Origin: Closterium sp. Naga37s-1
Taxonomy: Eukaryota > Streptophyta > Zygnematophyceae > Desmidiales > Closteriaceae
Length of the DNA stretch: 64,000 nt
Direction: 5' to 3'
NCBI GenBank assembly: GCA_947471745.1
Contig: CANJKZ010000723.1
Coordinates: forward strand, 6,551,001 to 6,615,000
Part shown: positions 1 to 9,134 of the stretch, in pieces
How the letters are laid out: the number at the start of each line of letters is the position of its first letter
How positions within the stretch are numbered: position 1 is the stretch's first letter
Program-made: the position numbers and the translations under genes
The notes under the pieces: generated by a model
Seen by the model: the letters and a program-made list of their open reading frames with translations, nothing else
The model's database searches: none
What the model was told of the DNA's origin: nothing

Positions 1-84
1 AAGGCAGCGGCGAATGCAGCAGCGACGTCAGCAGCAGCAGCGGCGACACCGACACTTAACCCAGCAGGAGCGGCAGCGGCTACA

Positions 85-1143
85 GTGAATCTTGAGGCGG
101 CACGTCCAAGGCTACCGGAGACATTCAATCCGAATGCGAGAGACACTAACGTTCGTCGATTCATTGCGACTCTCGAAATTTACTTCGAGGCCGTTGGCTC
201 TACGACCTCGACACACGATGCAATGCGGATTCGGCTCGCAGCGACACTGTTACGAGGCCCAGCGCTCGAGTGGATTTACAACAGCAATAAGATCCGAGGC
301 GAGGGGTCATGGACGCAGTTTCGGGAAGCTTTAATTCAACGTTTCGAACCAATCAACTCCAGCTACATGGCGCGGCAGCAGATTCATCGGCATAAACAGT
401 TCGGCAGTGTAACACGGTACACGCAGCAGATGGAGAGCCTCTTCAACCGAATTACCGACCTGACCGAAGGGGAAAAAATCCAAGCGTATACTGAGGGGCT
501 AAAGATGCAAGTCTGCCAACAGGTGATTGCCGCGAACTAGAACAACTACCGCGACATGGTGTGTGCAGCAGAGAGATTCGATGCGTTGATGCAAGATCAA
601 CCCGAGACACAACGCCACGTGCCGAACAGATCATTCGACACGAAGCGATCGGCACCACCCACGACCGCCGACCCGATGGATATCGACAAGATCGACGCGA
701 AGCAGCGGCCGACAAAATATGAGAACTGCGAATTTTGCGGCGCAGCAGGACATCGATTCTTGGCGTGTTGGAAAATGAAGAAGGCACGAGCGGAGCTGCA
801 GGGCAACAACAGTGCGACATCCACGATGGCGAAAAAAGGAGTACACGATGGCGCGAATTTAAAACGCCACGACCGGCCGGCAACAGGGGAAATCGCCGAG
901 ACAAATGGAGGCTCCGCGAAACAAGACTCTGCACCGACCGGGAAACTCCAGCCGAACACCCCCGAGAGTAAGAATATTCCCTCTCGAGGTTTTCAAGCCT
1001 TTAAAAAATCCAGGGGAGATTTCGAGGCCAAGAAAAAGCCTTCAGACATTATTCAGGTACCTGAGAAGTTGGGCAAACCACTCCGGAGCGTTGAAAAGGG
1101 TCGTGCGTTCCAAGGAGTTACTATTCTCTCTCCCGCAGCATAG
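85..1143 (+). pseudogene. gag: gypsy gag (capsid plus CCHC nucleocapsid), one in-frame stop
   Basis: Structural Gag protein that would assemble the virus-like particle. Residues 10-150 resemble the retrotransposon gag/capsid domain (ATLLRGPALEWI, WTQFREALIQRF). A TAG at 538-540 interrupts the frame, which then continues unchanged from 541 to the stop at 1141-1143. Near position 730 is a canonical zinc knuckle, CEFCGAAGHRFLAC (CX2CX4HX4C). The downstream protease is in the +1 frame and overlaps the gag tail, so Pol may have been made by frameshifting; no slippery site was identified. The ATG at 85 is the first in frame, and upstream sequence is an Ala-rich continuation, so the true start could lie further left. 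Confidence 0.85.
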
Positions 1144-1925
1144 TGTTAAGGCTCCCCATTGCCCACAGGAGAAGCCTACACAGCTGCAAAGGCTTAAGGG
1201 AAGGTTCCAGGCCAAGACGAAGCTGAATCGGCCTCGGATAAATCCTTCTAACCCTGCTCAGTTGGGAACTGATATGGAGTCAGCAGCTTCGAGCGCAGGA
1301 CCGAGGGATGATCTATTTGACGTACCCTACGATCCTATAAGCGAGACCATCTACGGTTACTCGGAGCAGCAACAACCACTACTACTCGAGGTGATCTGCA
1401 ACGGGCGACGCCTCCAGGCACTGGTGGACAGCGGTGCGTCTCACTCGGTGTGCGACCGCGGGACGTTGGAGAAAATTGGAGAATCTTCGGAGGAGACCAA
1501 GTTCACGGCAACGATGGTGGACGGTACGAAACTTCCCATCCACGGCGAAGCATCACTGCAGCTGCACATAGGGGCGCTGAGGTGGAAGCCGACGTTGCCG
1601 ATCACGAACATCAAGGGATCAGATTTCATCTTGGGGCGAGATTTTTTGAAGCGGTTCAACCCCGAGATCGACTGGGTCAACAGGAAGGCGCGCATCTACA
1701 ACAACGGGAAACGAGTGGAGCTGCGAAGCTGGATGGATACAGGGAGCGTTCCTGAAACGACACTGACACGGTTCGAACGGACAGTGAACGAGAGTAACAC
1801 GGGTTACTTAGCACTGATTATGGCAGTAGCAGAGGAGGAGAAGCTGAATTCGGAGCTACCTGCAGCAGTGAAGGAAGTCTTGGAGCAGTACAAGGATATA
1901 ATGCCCGATGACCTACCCGCAGGTG
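905..1925 (+). pseudogene. pol: gypsy pol part 1: aspartic protease
   Basis: N-terminal part of Pol. A retropepsin-like aspartic protease, which matures Gag-Pol, is visible from about 1380 to 1700: catalytic LVDSGASHSVC at 1420-1450 and the second-half motif FILGRDFLKRF near 1630. The frame is open from 905 and overlaps the end of gag in another frame; the real pol start is unknown. It continues 32 bp into the TRIM1 LTR and stops at 1955-1957. The same frame resumes at 3427 after TRIM1, so the truncation is due to that insertion alone. Confidence 0.85.
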
Positions 1926-2174
1926 TGTCAGAATTATGCTGTTATAACTGCATGTAGGTCTAGCGTTAGTGTAGTTATCTTGATATCCTGCTTGGTGGTG
2001 TACCCCCCCCTTGTCATGCCCTATATGTTGTGAACCTCTCCATAGTGAAATCATTCCTTCTCATTCTCTTGACTCTCGCCTCCTTGGCTCCAACCATCTC
2101 GACCTCCTTTGGCCTAGGCTACTAAGCCTAGGCCCAATCAACCTAACCAATCTTTTTCGTCTATCATTCTAACA
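1926..2174 (+). repeat. TRIM1 5' LTR
   Basis: 249-bp direct repeat with TG..CA ends. It holds a 10-bp perfect inverted repeat with a 4-nt ACTA loop at 2111-2134, also present in the unrelated TRIM2 LTR. Confidence 0.95.
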
Positions 2175-2187
2175 TGGTATTCAGAGC

Positions 2188-2224
2188 AGGAACCTTCCTG
2201 CTGCCTTCCTTAACGGGCCCACCA
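2188..2224 (+). promoter_or_regulatory. TRIM1 leader module (hairpin + GGGCCCACCA)
   Basis: Directly after the primer site: stem AGGAA (2188-2192), loop CC, stem TTCCT (2195-2199), then GGGCCCACCA at 2215-2224, 41 bp after the LTR end. The same arrangement is seen in A1, A2, C, D, F and TRIM2. A packaging or dimerisation role is inferred. Confidence 0.6.
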
Positions 2225-2396
2225 TTTTGCTTCCGCTACATGTCGTCCTGCTGCGCGCCTAGGGCGCGCGGCGATTTTCTGCCCGCCGTGTGCTCGGGGC
2301 GCACGGCGGTTTTCTGTCCGCCGTGCGCCCCGGGCGCGCGGCGTCTACCTGCCTGCCTGCCTGCCCGTCGTGCGCCCCGTGGCGCGCGACGGTGCC

Positions 2397-2606
2397 CTGA
2401 TCCGCCGCGGACCCGCCCCTGGCGCCCGCGACGGTGCCTTGCGCCGCCGCGGACCCGCCTCTGGCGCCCGCGACGGTGCCCTGATCCGCCGCGGACCCGC
2501 CCTTGGCGCCCGCGACAGTGCCTTGCGCCGCCGCGGACCCGCCCCTGGCGCCCGCGACGGTGCCCTGGGCCGCTGCGGATCCGCCCCTGGCGCCCGCGAC
2601 GGCGCC
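2397..2606 (+). repeat. 42-bp tandem repeat, 5 copies (TRIM1 interior)
   Basis: Five 42-bp units built around CGCCGCGGACCCGCCCCTGG. The unit is a multiple of three, so it produces a long open frame with a 14-residue period. This is not evidence of a gene. Confidence 0.9.
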
Positions 2607-2767
2607 TCTGCTTCACCTCGCGCCTGCCTTCGAGCAGCCGCCCCAGCCTCACATGCGCCTGCACTCGGTGCAGCCGCCCCTACCCTACCCGCGCCTGCCC
2701 TCGGTGCAGCCGCCCCTGCCCTTCCCTGTGCGCCACCCCTCTGTGGACGTGGGGCGGCTTCTTCCCC

Positions 2768-3028
2768 GCCACCCCCCACCCCCCCCCCCCCCTCCTCCTT
2801 CTTCTTCCTGCTGCGCGTGCAGCCGTGGGGGGGAGGGTATGGAGGTGGCGGGTATGGGGGTGTGGGTGTCTGTGATCCCCTTCCCCTCCTCCTTTCGTTC
2901 CCACTGCTGCAGCTGCCGCTGGGGGGAGGGTGTGAGGGTGTGGGGGAGCCAGGGGAGTGGCATGTGGGTGGCGGGTGTGACACCATCCAACCCCCCGTCC
3001 CTCTGAGGTGGGGGGGGGGGGGGGGGGA
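2768..3028 (+). repeat. C-run and G-run tracts in TRIM1
   Basis: A long C-rich tract (about 2768-2791) and a pure G run of about 18 (about 3010-3027) frame a G-rich segment. This is strong G-quadruplex potential on both strands, but no gene-like structure. Confidence 0.8.
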
Positions 3029-3177
3029 GGAGAGTGAAGGAGTGGCAGGAGTGCCTGCCCCCTTGCTGTTGTACCTACTGTGTTACCTTGCCTGCTGTTG
3101 CTGTTTTCTCTGTTCGAGGTGTACCCCTGCAGGTTGTGTTCTGCACTTAGCTATTCCTGCATGCAGTTACGGGGGGA

Positions 3178-3426
3178 TGTCAGAATTATGCTGTTATAAC
3201 TGCATGTAGGTCTAGCGTTAGTGTAGTTATCTTGATATCCTGCTTGGTGGTGTACCCCCCCCTTGTCATGCCCTATATGTTGTGAACCTCTCCATAGTGA
3301 AATCATTCCTTCTCATTCTCTTGACTCTCGCCTCCTTGGCTCCAACCATCTCGACCTCCTTTGGCCTAGGCTACTAAGCCTAGGCCCAATCAACCTAACC
3401 AATCTTTTTCGTCTATCATTCTAACA
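3178..3426 (+). repeat. TRIM1 3' LTR
   Basis: Appears identical to 1926-2174. It is preceded by the short polypurine tract ending ACGGGGGGA and followed by the TSD AGGTG. Confidence 0.95.
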
Positions 3427-5935
3427 AGGTGTACCTCCAGCACGCACCCACGAGCACGAAATCGTGGAGGAACCAGGTGCGAAACCCATCTCACGTGCAC
3501 CATACCGACTGAGTCCGACCGAGCTGACAGACATGAAGAAACAGATAGAGTATCTACTGGACAGACAACTGATCCGCCCATCCACCTCTCCCTACGGTGC
3601 ACCAGTCCTCTTCACTCCAAAACCAGACGGTAGTTTACGGATATGCATCGACTACCGCGCACTGAACAAACAGACAGTCAAAAACAAATATCCCATACCG
3701 CGCATAGACGACCTACTCGATCAACTGCGTGGTGCAACAGTCTTTTCGAAGCTGGACCTACGGTCGGGTTACTGGCAGATCAAGATGGCAGACAACTCGG
3801 TCCACAAGACGGCGTTCCGTACCAGATACGGCTCCTACGAATACTTGGTGATGCCGTTCGGACTCTGCAACGCACCAGCAACGTTCCAGGCGGAGATGAA
3901 TCACATTTTACGGACCCTGTTGGACGAATGCGTGGTGGTGTACCTGGACGACATTCTCATCTACTCCAAGAACATGAAGGAGCACGTGGAGCATCTACGG
4001 AAGGTGTTCGAGATCCTGCGGAAAAACAAGTTCTACGTGAAGCTGTCGAAGAGCGACTTCGCCCTGAAGAAGGTGCAGTTTCTCGGGCACATGGTGAGTG
4101 CCGAGGGCGTACACGTGGACCCGCGGAAGATCGAAGCCGTCAAGAAGTGGAAAGTACCAGAGAACGTGAAGGAGTTGCAGCAGTTCCTAGGCTTCGCCAA
4201 CTACTACAACAGGTTCGTGCCGCAGTATGCTAAGATAGCAGCGCCACCGACCGACCTACTGAAAAAGGATACGCCCTACAAATGGGATACTCCTCATCAG
4301 CAAGCCATGGAGCACCTACAGACAGCACTAACTACAGCGCCAGTACTCATCCTACCGGATCTAGACAAGGACTACGTGGTGGAAGCAGACGCTAGTGACC
4401 AAGCAGTCGGAGCAGTACTGATGCAGGATCACGGACGCAGTTTGCAGCCCATCGCCTACCTCAGTAAGAAGCTACACGGAGCAGAACTGAACTACCCCAT
4501 CCATGACAAGGAAGCCTTAGCGATAGTCATAGCCTTCAAGGCGTGGAGGTGTTACCTAGAGGGAGCCAAGACTACAGTCTATACTGACCACTGCAGTCTC
4601 AAATACCTGAAGTCGCAGCCGACGCTCTCACGACGACAGGTGCGGGGGGTGGACTTCCTGGAAACTCACTTCCACTACGACATCGTCTACAAGCCCGGGC
4701 TACACAACAAGGCAGACGCGTTGAGCCGCCCTGGACATGTAGCAGGCATCCAGCTCGACGGGATGAACCCTCTGCTCAAGGGTCTATTCCAACATGGGTA
4801 CTCCGTGGACGCAGAAATCGCTACAGCACAGACCAAGAAGTTGTTACAGTGGGAGAAAGACTTAGTTGTAAGGAAGGGTTCAGGAAAGATTTGGGTACCG
4901 AATTACGCCCCACTACGGCAGATCCTATTGGAGGAGTTTCACGACGTACCCTACGCGGGACATTTCGGGAGCAACAAGACGTTAGCAGGGATAGCAAAGT
5001 ATTACTACTGGCCCGGGATGGCAGCAGACGTGCAGCAGTTCGTCACCTCTTGCGACACGTGCCAGAGGATGAAGAGTAGCAAGCAGAAAAAAGCAGGGTT
5101 ACTTCAGCCTCTACCCGTACCGGAGCAGCCATGGCAGGTCGTTAGCCTCGACTTCATCACAGGACTTCCTTCGACCTCACGGGGACATGATTCCATCCTC
5201 GTGGTGATCGATAAGTTCTCCAAAATGGGTCACTTCATACCGACCAACGCCACAGCTACAGCTGAAGCAACTGCTCGCCTCTTCTTCGACCGCATCATCA
5301 CCATCCACGACATCCCCGCTACACTCATCTCAGACAGAGACCCCAAATTCACGAGTAAGTTCTGGAAGGAGCTCATGGGATTATTGGGGACCAAACTTGC
5401 GATGTCCTCAGCATACCACCCACAGACTGACGGACAGACAGAGCGACTCAATCAAGTGGTTGAACAGATACTGCGCACAGCTTGCAAGGACGACGTCAGC
5501 CACTGGGACACACAGTTACCGACCCTAGAGTTCGCTTACAACAACGCATCACATGCGGCCACAGTTAAAACTCCTTTCTTCCTGTGTTACGGACGGGAAC
5601 CACTCACACCACAGCAGCCAACCACACCGGCACACGTCCAAGCCGCACATGACTTCGTCACCACCATGCAGCAGCTATGGGAGAAGACTCAGCGACGTCT
5701 CACCACGATGCAGAACTCCCAGAAGCAGTCTGCCGATCGTCAGCGACGTGATCACTCAGTAGCAGTCGGAGATCAGGTGCTTCTTGACACGCGCAACTTG
5801 AACCTGTCTCACCTCCCATCCAAACTCCGGCCTCGCTTCTGTGGTCCTTTTCTCGTTGAGGCACAGGTGACACCAGTTACATTCCGCTTGCGCTTACCAG
5901 ATTCATGGAAGCTTCACAACGCTTTCCATGTTTAG
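3427..5935 (+). pseudogene. pol: gypsy pol part 2: reverse transcriptase, RNase H, integrase
   Basis: Reverse transcriptase spans about 3460-4250, with [12 protein letters not shown] and the catalytic [10 protein letters not shown] near 3940-3970. RNase H follows ([32 protein letters not shown], about 4370-4600). Integrase has an HHCC zinc region ([19 protein letters not shown], about 4940-5075) and a DDE core including [29 protein letters not shown] and [13 protein letters not shown] (about 5150-5460). All catalytic motifs look intact. The frame ends at TAG 5933-5935 right after NAFHV, where related elements usually read on into LLKPYK. In-frame sequence continues to the chromodomain, so this stop is probably a nonsense mutation. 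Confidence 0.93.
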
Positions 5936-6211
5936 CTACTGAAGCCCTACAAGGACCCCAACCAACAGTTCCAGGGACGGCAGCTACCGCCACCACCACC
6001 TGTTCTCGTACAGGATGAACCAGAGTACGAAGTGGAGCGCGTTCTCACTCATCGGCGCCGCGGCGGCAAGACCCTCGAGTTCCTGATACGCTGGAAGGGA
6101 TACGACCCCACTGAGGACAGTTGGGTTGCAGAAGCTGATATGGGCAACGCACGCCGTGCTCTCAAGGACTATCTTGTCAAGCAGGGTGTTTCTCACGCCA
6201 CCCAGCTTTGA
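5936..6211 (+). pseudogene. gypsy integrase C-terminal chromodomain, cut off by a stop
   Basis: Same frame as the preceding pol, from 5936 (LLKPYKDPNQQF) to TGA 6209-6211. Around 6030-6140 is a chromodomain: EYEVERVLTHRRR, then LEFLIRWKGYDPTEDSW. In chromoviruses this module tethers the integrase to modified histones and steers insertion into heterochromatin. Only the TAG at 5933 separates it from the integrase. Without readthrough the copy would make an integrase lacking its targeting module. Confidence 0.88.
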
Positions 6212-6221
6212 GGGGGGGACG
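6209..6221 (+). promoter_or_regulatory. gypsy polypurine tract
   Basis: TGAGGGGGGGACG immediately 5' of the LTR; the expected second-strand primer site. Confidence 0.8.
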
Positions 6222-6581
6222 TGTGAGAGTACGACGGCTTATGCCAGCTATGCTTGCTTGCCTTTACTTTATCATGCCATTTCTAGTATAGGATAATTAT
6301 ATGCATGCATGAATTGCTTGATTTTCTAGGCTAGGTGCTTCCTATATTATATTATAGTTATAGCACCGAGCTAGGTTGCGTGCACCGAATTCTGGCTTTT
6401 TGGTTGCCACCGAATTGCCTTCTACCGAATTCGGGAAGGATCTGTTCGGGACGCTTCGCGACCCGCGGAACCTTCGCGTAACACATGGTTACTAGGCCTT
6501 GTGTCGAGCCTATATATAGCCTCGTGTTGTACCCAGGTGATCATTCAATTACAATTCTCTTTTCTGAGCTCGATCCTCACA
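6222..6581 (+). repeat. gypsy 3' LTR
   Basis: 360 bp from TGTGAG to CTCACA, a perfect 6-bp terminal inverted repeat, beginning right after the polypurine tract. A TATA-like stretch (TATATATAGCC, near 6510) suits an LTR promoter. The 5' partner is outside the window. The right end is confirmed because B1 coding homology begins at 6582. Confidence 0.88.
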
Positions 6582-8619
6582 TCCGGTCTCCGCAGGATTT
6601 GAGGTCGAGGCGGTCGGAACGGTGCGCAGACGTAGGAGGCCGTCTGAGGCAGGTCGCTCGAGGTCCATTTTGTCGGGATGCGACCATGTTGGTGGCTCCG
6701 TGGGAGTTGTCTTCAGCAGCAACGTGCGGTCGGAATCGCCGGTAGTACCTTGGGCCGAAAATTGAAGTACGAAAACTCCATCGTCATCAATTGCCTTATC
6801 ATCGTCATCAACGAAAGTTTCGTTGTAGAATAGCTCGAAGGTCTTATCCTTGCGATTGCTGCGAATGTCAACACCACACCGCATGAGCTGAGCTGAGGAG
6901 AGTAGGTTGTATTGCAGTTCAGGTGCGACGAGGATGTCTCCGATGTGAATAGTGAACCTTGTATCGTTGGCTTCGAGGTAGATTTCGCCAATGTCGTACG
7001 CCTTCATCTTCCCGTTGTTGGCGACGGTGATTTCGCAGGGTCGTCGCATGCGCCGTGAGTTGCTAATGAACGTCGGTGATCCCACCATGTGCTGTCCGCA
7101 GCAACTGTCGAGGTACCAGGTGTTGAAATCCTTGTGGCGTTGACGTGCGATGTTGGCGATTTTGGGCGTTACGATGCGATCAAAGTCGCCGGTGTACGGT
7201 GAGAGAGCGAAGTATCTGTTTGCGGAGATGCTCGGCGGCGATTCCGGAGTAGGCGGAGGAAGCTCAAAGTCGGGTGGAATGTCTGAGGGACGATCGATCC
7301 AAGTGTAGGTTGTTGGGTCGTTGTCTGGGCCGGGCGCAACAGGGTTGATGGGATCATGAACTGTGAACGTTACTCGATCGTAGTAACGATATCCTCTATT
7401 GCGGCGAGCCAAGCAGCTCATGATTGTCCCTTTCCCCTTATCCTTCGCCGTGATGAGTGCAGGAAATTGGGAAGCGCTGGCAACGGAGGGAGGCGACACA
7501 GTGGTGGTTGCGGCAGAGGGTTTTGCTTGTGCCGAGGGTTGCTGACTGGGGGTGTTGCGCCGTTCATCGGCAGCCTGACGCTTGTAGCACTGGTTGATAG
7601 TGTGGCCAGACTTCTTGCAGTATTTGCAAAAAGCTCCTTTCTTTCCGCGTTGCTCTCCTTGTGACGCTCCTGTGTAGAAGACTAATTTCTCCCGTTTGAC
7701 ATTCTTCTCATTGTACATGTCAATCTCCTTCTGCTCGGAAAGGAGCGTGGCGCACAGAGCCGACTCCGATATTGTTGCTCGGGCGTGCAGGAGTGACTGA
7801 CATTGTCGCCAGTCAGGGCCGAGGCCAGAGATGACCATCGAAATGAACATTTCGTCGGGAACGGTCCCACCGCACTTTTTGACTTGATCGCGCAGATTGC
7901 GGCACCGGTTAACATACAGTCCCGCCTTCTCCCCTTGTTTCATTCTAACCGAAGTCAACTGGCTGAGCAGACGACTCATAGTGACTGGATCTGTTGCCAT
8001 GTATGAGTTGCGCAAGTGTTCCCAAGACGCGTGCGCGGGAGCCCACTCCGTTTTGTAGGGACGAATGCCAAGCTGCTCTTCAGGTGAGAGATTTCGAAGG
8101 AGAGCGGTATACGCGAGGAGGGATTCGTGGTAGCATTGATGCTTCTCTTGGATGGTGCCTTTCGTAGGAAAGGGTAGGCTCCCGTCGTAGTACATCCAGA
8201 TCTGAGCGGTTGTCGCGAGAAGCTCAAATTCAAAACTCCACGTGTAGAAATCTTTGCCTGTCAAAAGGAATTGAGGTCTTCAATTTTGAAGTCAATACAA
8301 ACTTGGTTTGCATAGAGACGATTTCTAATTGTGCTCGTTGTGGGTTGTCTTGTGCAGGAGCAGAGCCTTGACGATTGTCAAAGGTGAAAGACCTCTCGGA
8401 GTTGACGCGGCGTTCTTCTCGAGGGAGAGGGAGTCCAGCAACTCCTCTGGCGTAGCTGGAGCCGTCAATGCTCATTGCTTGATGGCTCTCAAGGGCGTTG
8501 ATGCGTGCGATTAGCTGCTCAACGACAGCGGCGCTGACGGAGGTCACCGCTGATGGCGCATTGGTTGTTGCTGGTGGTGGGCCCGGTGAGTCTGCAGTAG
8601 CTTTCCCTTCAGGAGCCAT
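6582..8619 (-). pseudogene. gag-pol: Copia B1 gag-protease, frameshifted and truncated
   Basis: Starts at ATG 8619 (MAPEGKATADSPGPPP). Gag core motifs follow: KLKTSIPFD, then in another frame KDFYTWSFEFELL. B2 reads VPFDGKDFYTW here without a break, so B1 has a small indel near 8255-8270. Next come a UBN2-like gag region (WEHLRNSYMATDP), a CCHC knuckle CKYCKKSGHTINQC near 7620, and a protease-like segment WYLDSCCGQHMVG near 7090. The usual copia active site is D-S-G; here it is D-S-C, and B2 has the same residues. Homology with B2 ends at PAETG, where the gypsy element begins; the last residues come from the gypsy LTR. Confidence 0.88.
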
Positions 8620-8722
8620 GATATTGCAGACTCAGAAATGTATTGAGTAAGTTCATAATGAGATTGTTCTAGGAAGAACGAGGACTTGGCAGATCTTATA
8701 ATCTACTCTAGCTCTCATACCA

Positions 8723-8802
8723 TGCTAATATAACCAAAGGATCAAGTAGATAGGATAAGATCTGCTAAGTCTGAGAGGAGACAATGAAGTCTCTGTGGTG
8801 AC
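8723..8802 (-). repeat. Copia B1 5' LTR, inner piece
   Basis: 80 bp next to the primer site (plus-strand GCTCTCATACCA at about 8711-8722). The remaining 380 bp are at 18187-18566, displaced by A1. Confidence 0.88.
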
Positions 8803-8927
8803 TGAGAAACTGAACGAGAATGAATTGACTAAGGGAAAGTTGGGTACAAAAGCAAACCCTAGACAACTGTACCCTATATGTGCTACCCCACTATAGCCTA
8901 CAGTAGCTATGTCATATAAATCTGACA
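8803..8927 (-). repeat. Copia A1 3' LTR
   Basis: 125 bp; read on the minus strand it begins TGTCAGATTT and ends TTTCTCA. It is 14 bp longer than the 5' copy, which lost a segment between short CCC-containing repeats. Confidence 0.93.
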
Positions 8928-8951
8928 CACCCCCATAGGCAAAGTGGGGGA
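8926..8951 (-). promoter_or_regulatory. A1 polypurine tract in a hairpin
   Basis: Plus strand reads CCCCCATAGGCAAAGTGGGG here: the purine tract GGGGG next to the LTR pairs with an upstream CCCCC. The same layout recurs in A2, C, D, F and H. Confidence 0.65.
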
Positions 8952-9134
8952 GAACAAGGGGTCACAAGACCAGTCAAGCAAAGCAAAGCAAGCTCAGGGT
9001 GGATCACAAAGTCACCACACATTCCGAGCACAAGTTCAAGGCCACAAGGCCAGTTCACATGCAGGATTACATATATATATAAGGCTAGACAAGCAAGAGC
9101 AGGTGTATATATATATGCAACAGTACAAACAAGG

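Larger units (their letters stand above)
1926..3426 (+). mobile_element. TRIM1: non-autonomous LTR retrotransposon
   Basis: Two LTRs of 249 bp with no difference seen by eye (1926-2174 and 3178-3426), beginning TGTCAG and ending AACA, flank about 1.0 kb without credible coding sequence. A perfect 5-bp TSD AGGTG lies at 1921-1925 and 3427-3431. A primer site starting TGGTATTCAGAGCAGG follows the 5' LTR directly, and a G-run (3171-3177) precedes the 3' LTR. The long internal frames are by-products of GC-rich repeats. It has no gag or pol and must be moved in trans. The leader motif at 2215 (GGGCCCACCA) suggests copia-lineage helpers. Identical LTRs mean a very recent insertion. Confidence 0.96.
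1..6581 (+). mobile_element. Ty3/gypsy chromovirus, 5' part outside window
   Basis: Order gag, protease, RT, RNase H, integrase, chromodomain, polypurine tract, 3' LTR is that of a chromodomain Ty3/gypsy element. The 5' LTR and primer site lie left of position 1. The element is split once, between protease and RT, by TRIM1 (1926-3426). Removing TRIM1 plus one 5-bp TSD (1506 bp) restores one pol frame. The element sits inside the pol gene of copia B1: B1 homology resumes exactly at 6582, and the expected right-hand TSD is TCCGG (6582-6586). Coding damage is light (one stop in gag, one before the chromodomain), so it was probably active recently. Confidence 0.93.

Noticed and set aside
2174..3209. 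Arg/Pro-rich proteins in TRIM1
   Set aside because: Caused by the 42-bp repeat (a multiple of three) and GC bias; one frame ends inside the LTR.
1..6581. Envelope gene making the gypsy element a retrovirus
   Set aside because: Only a chromodomain, polypurine tract and LTR follow integrase; no env-sized frame or membrane segment.
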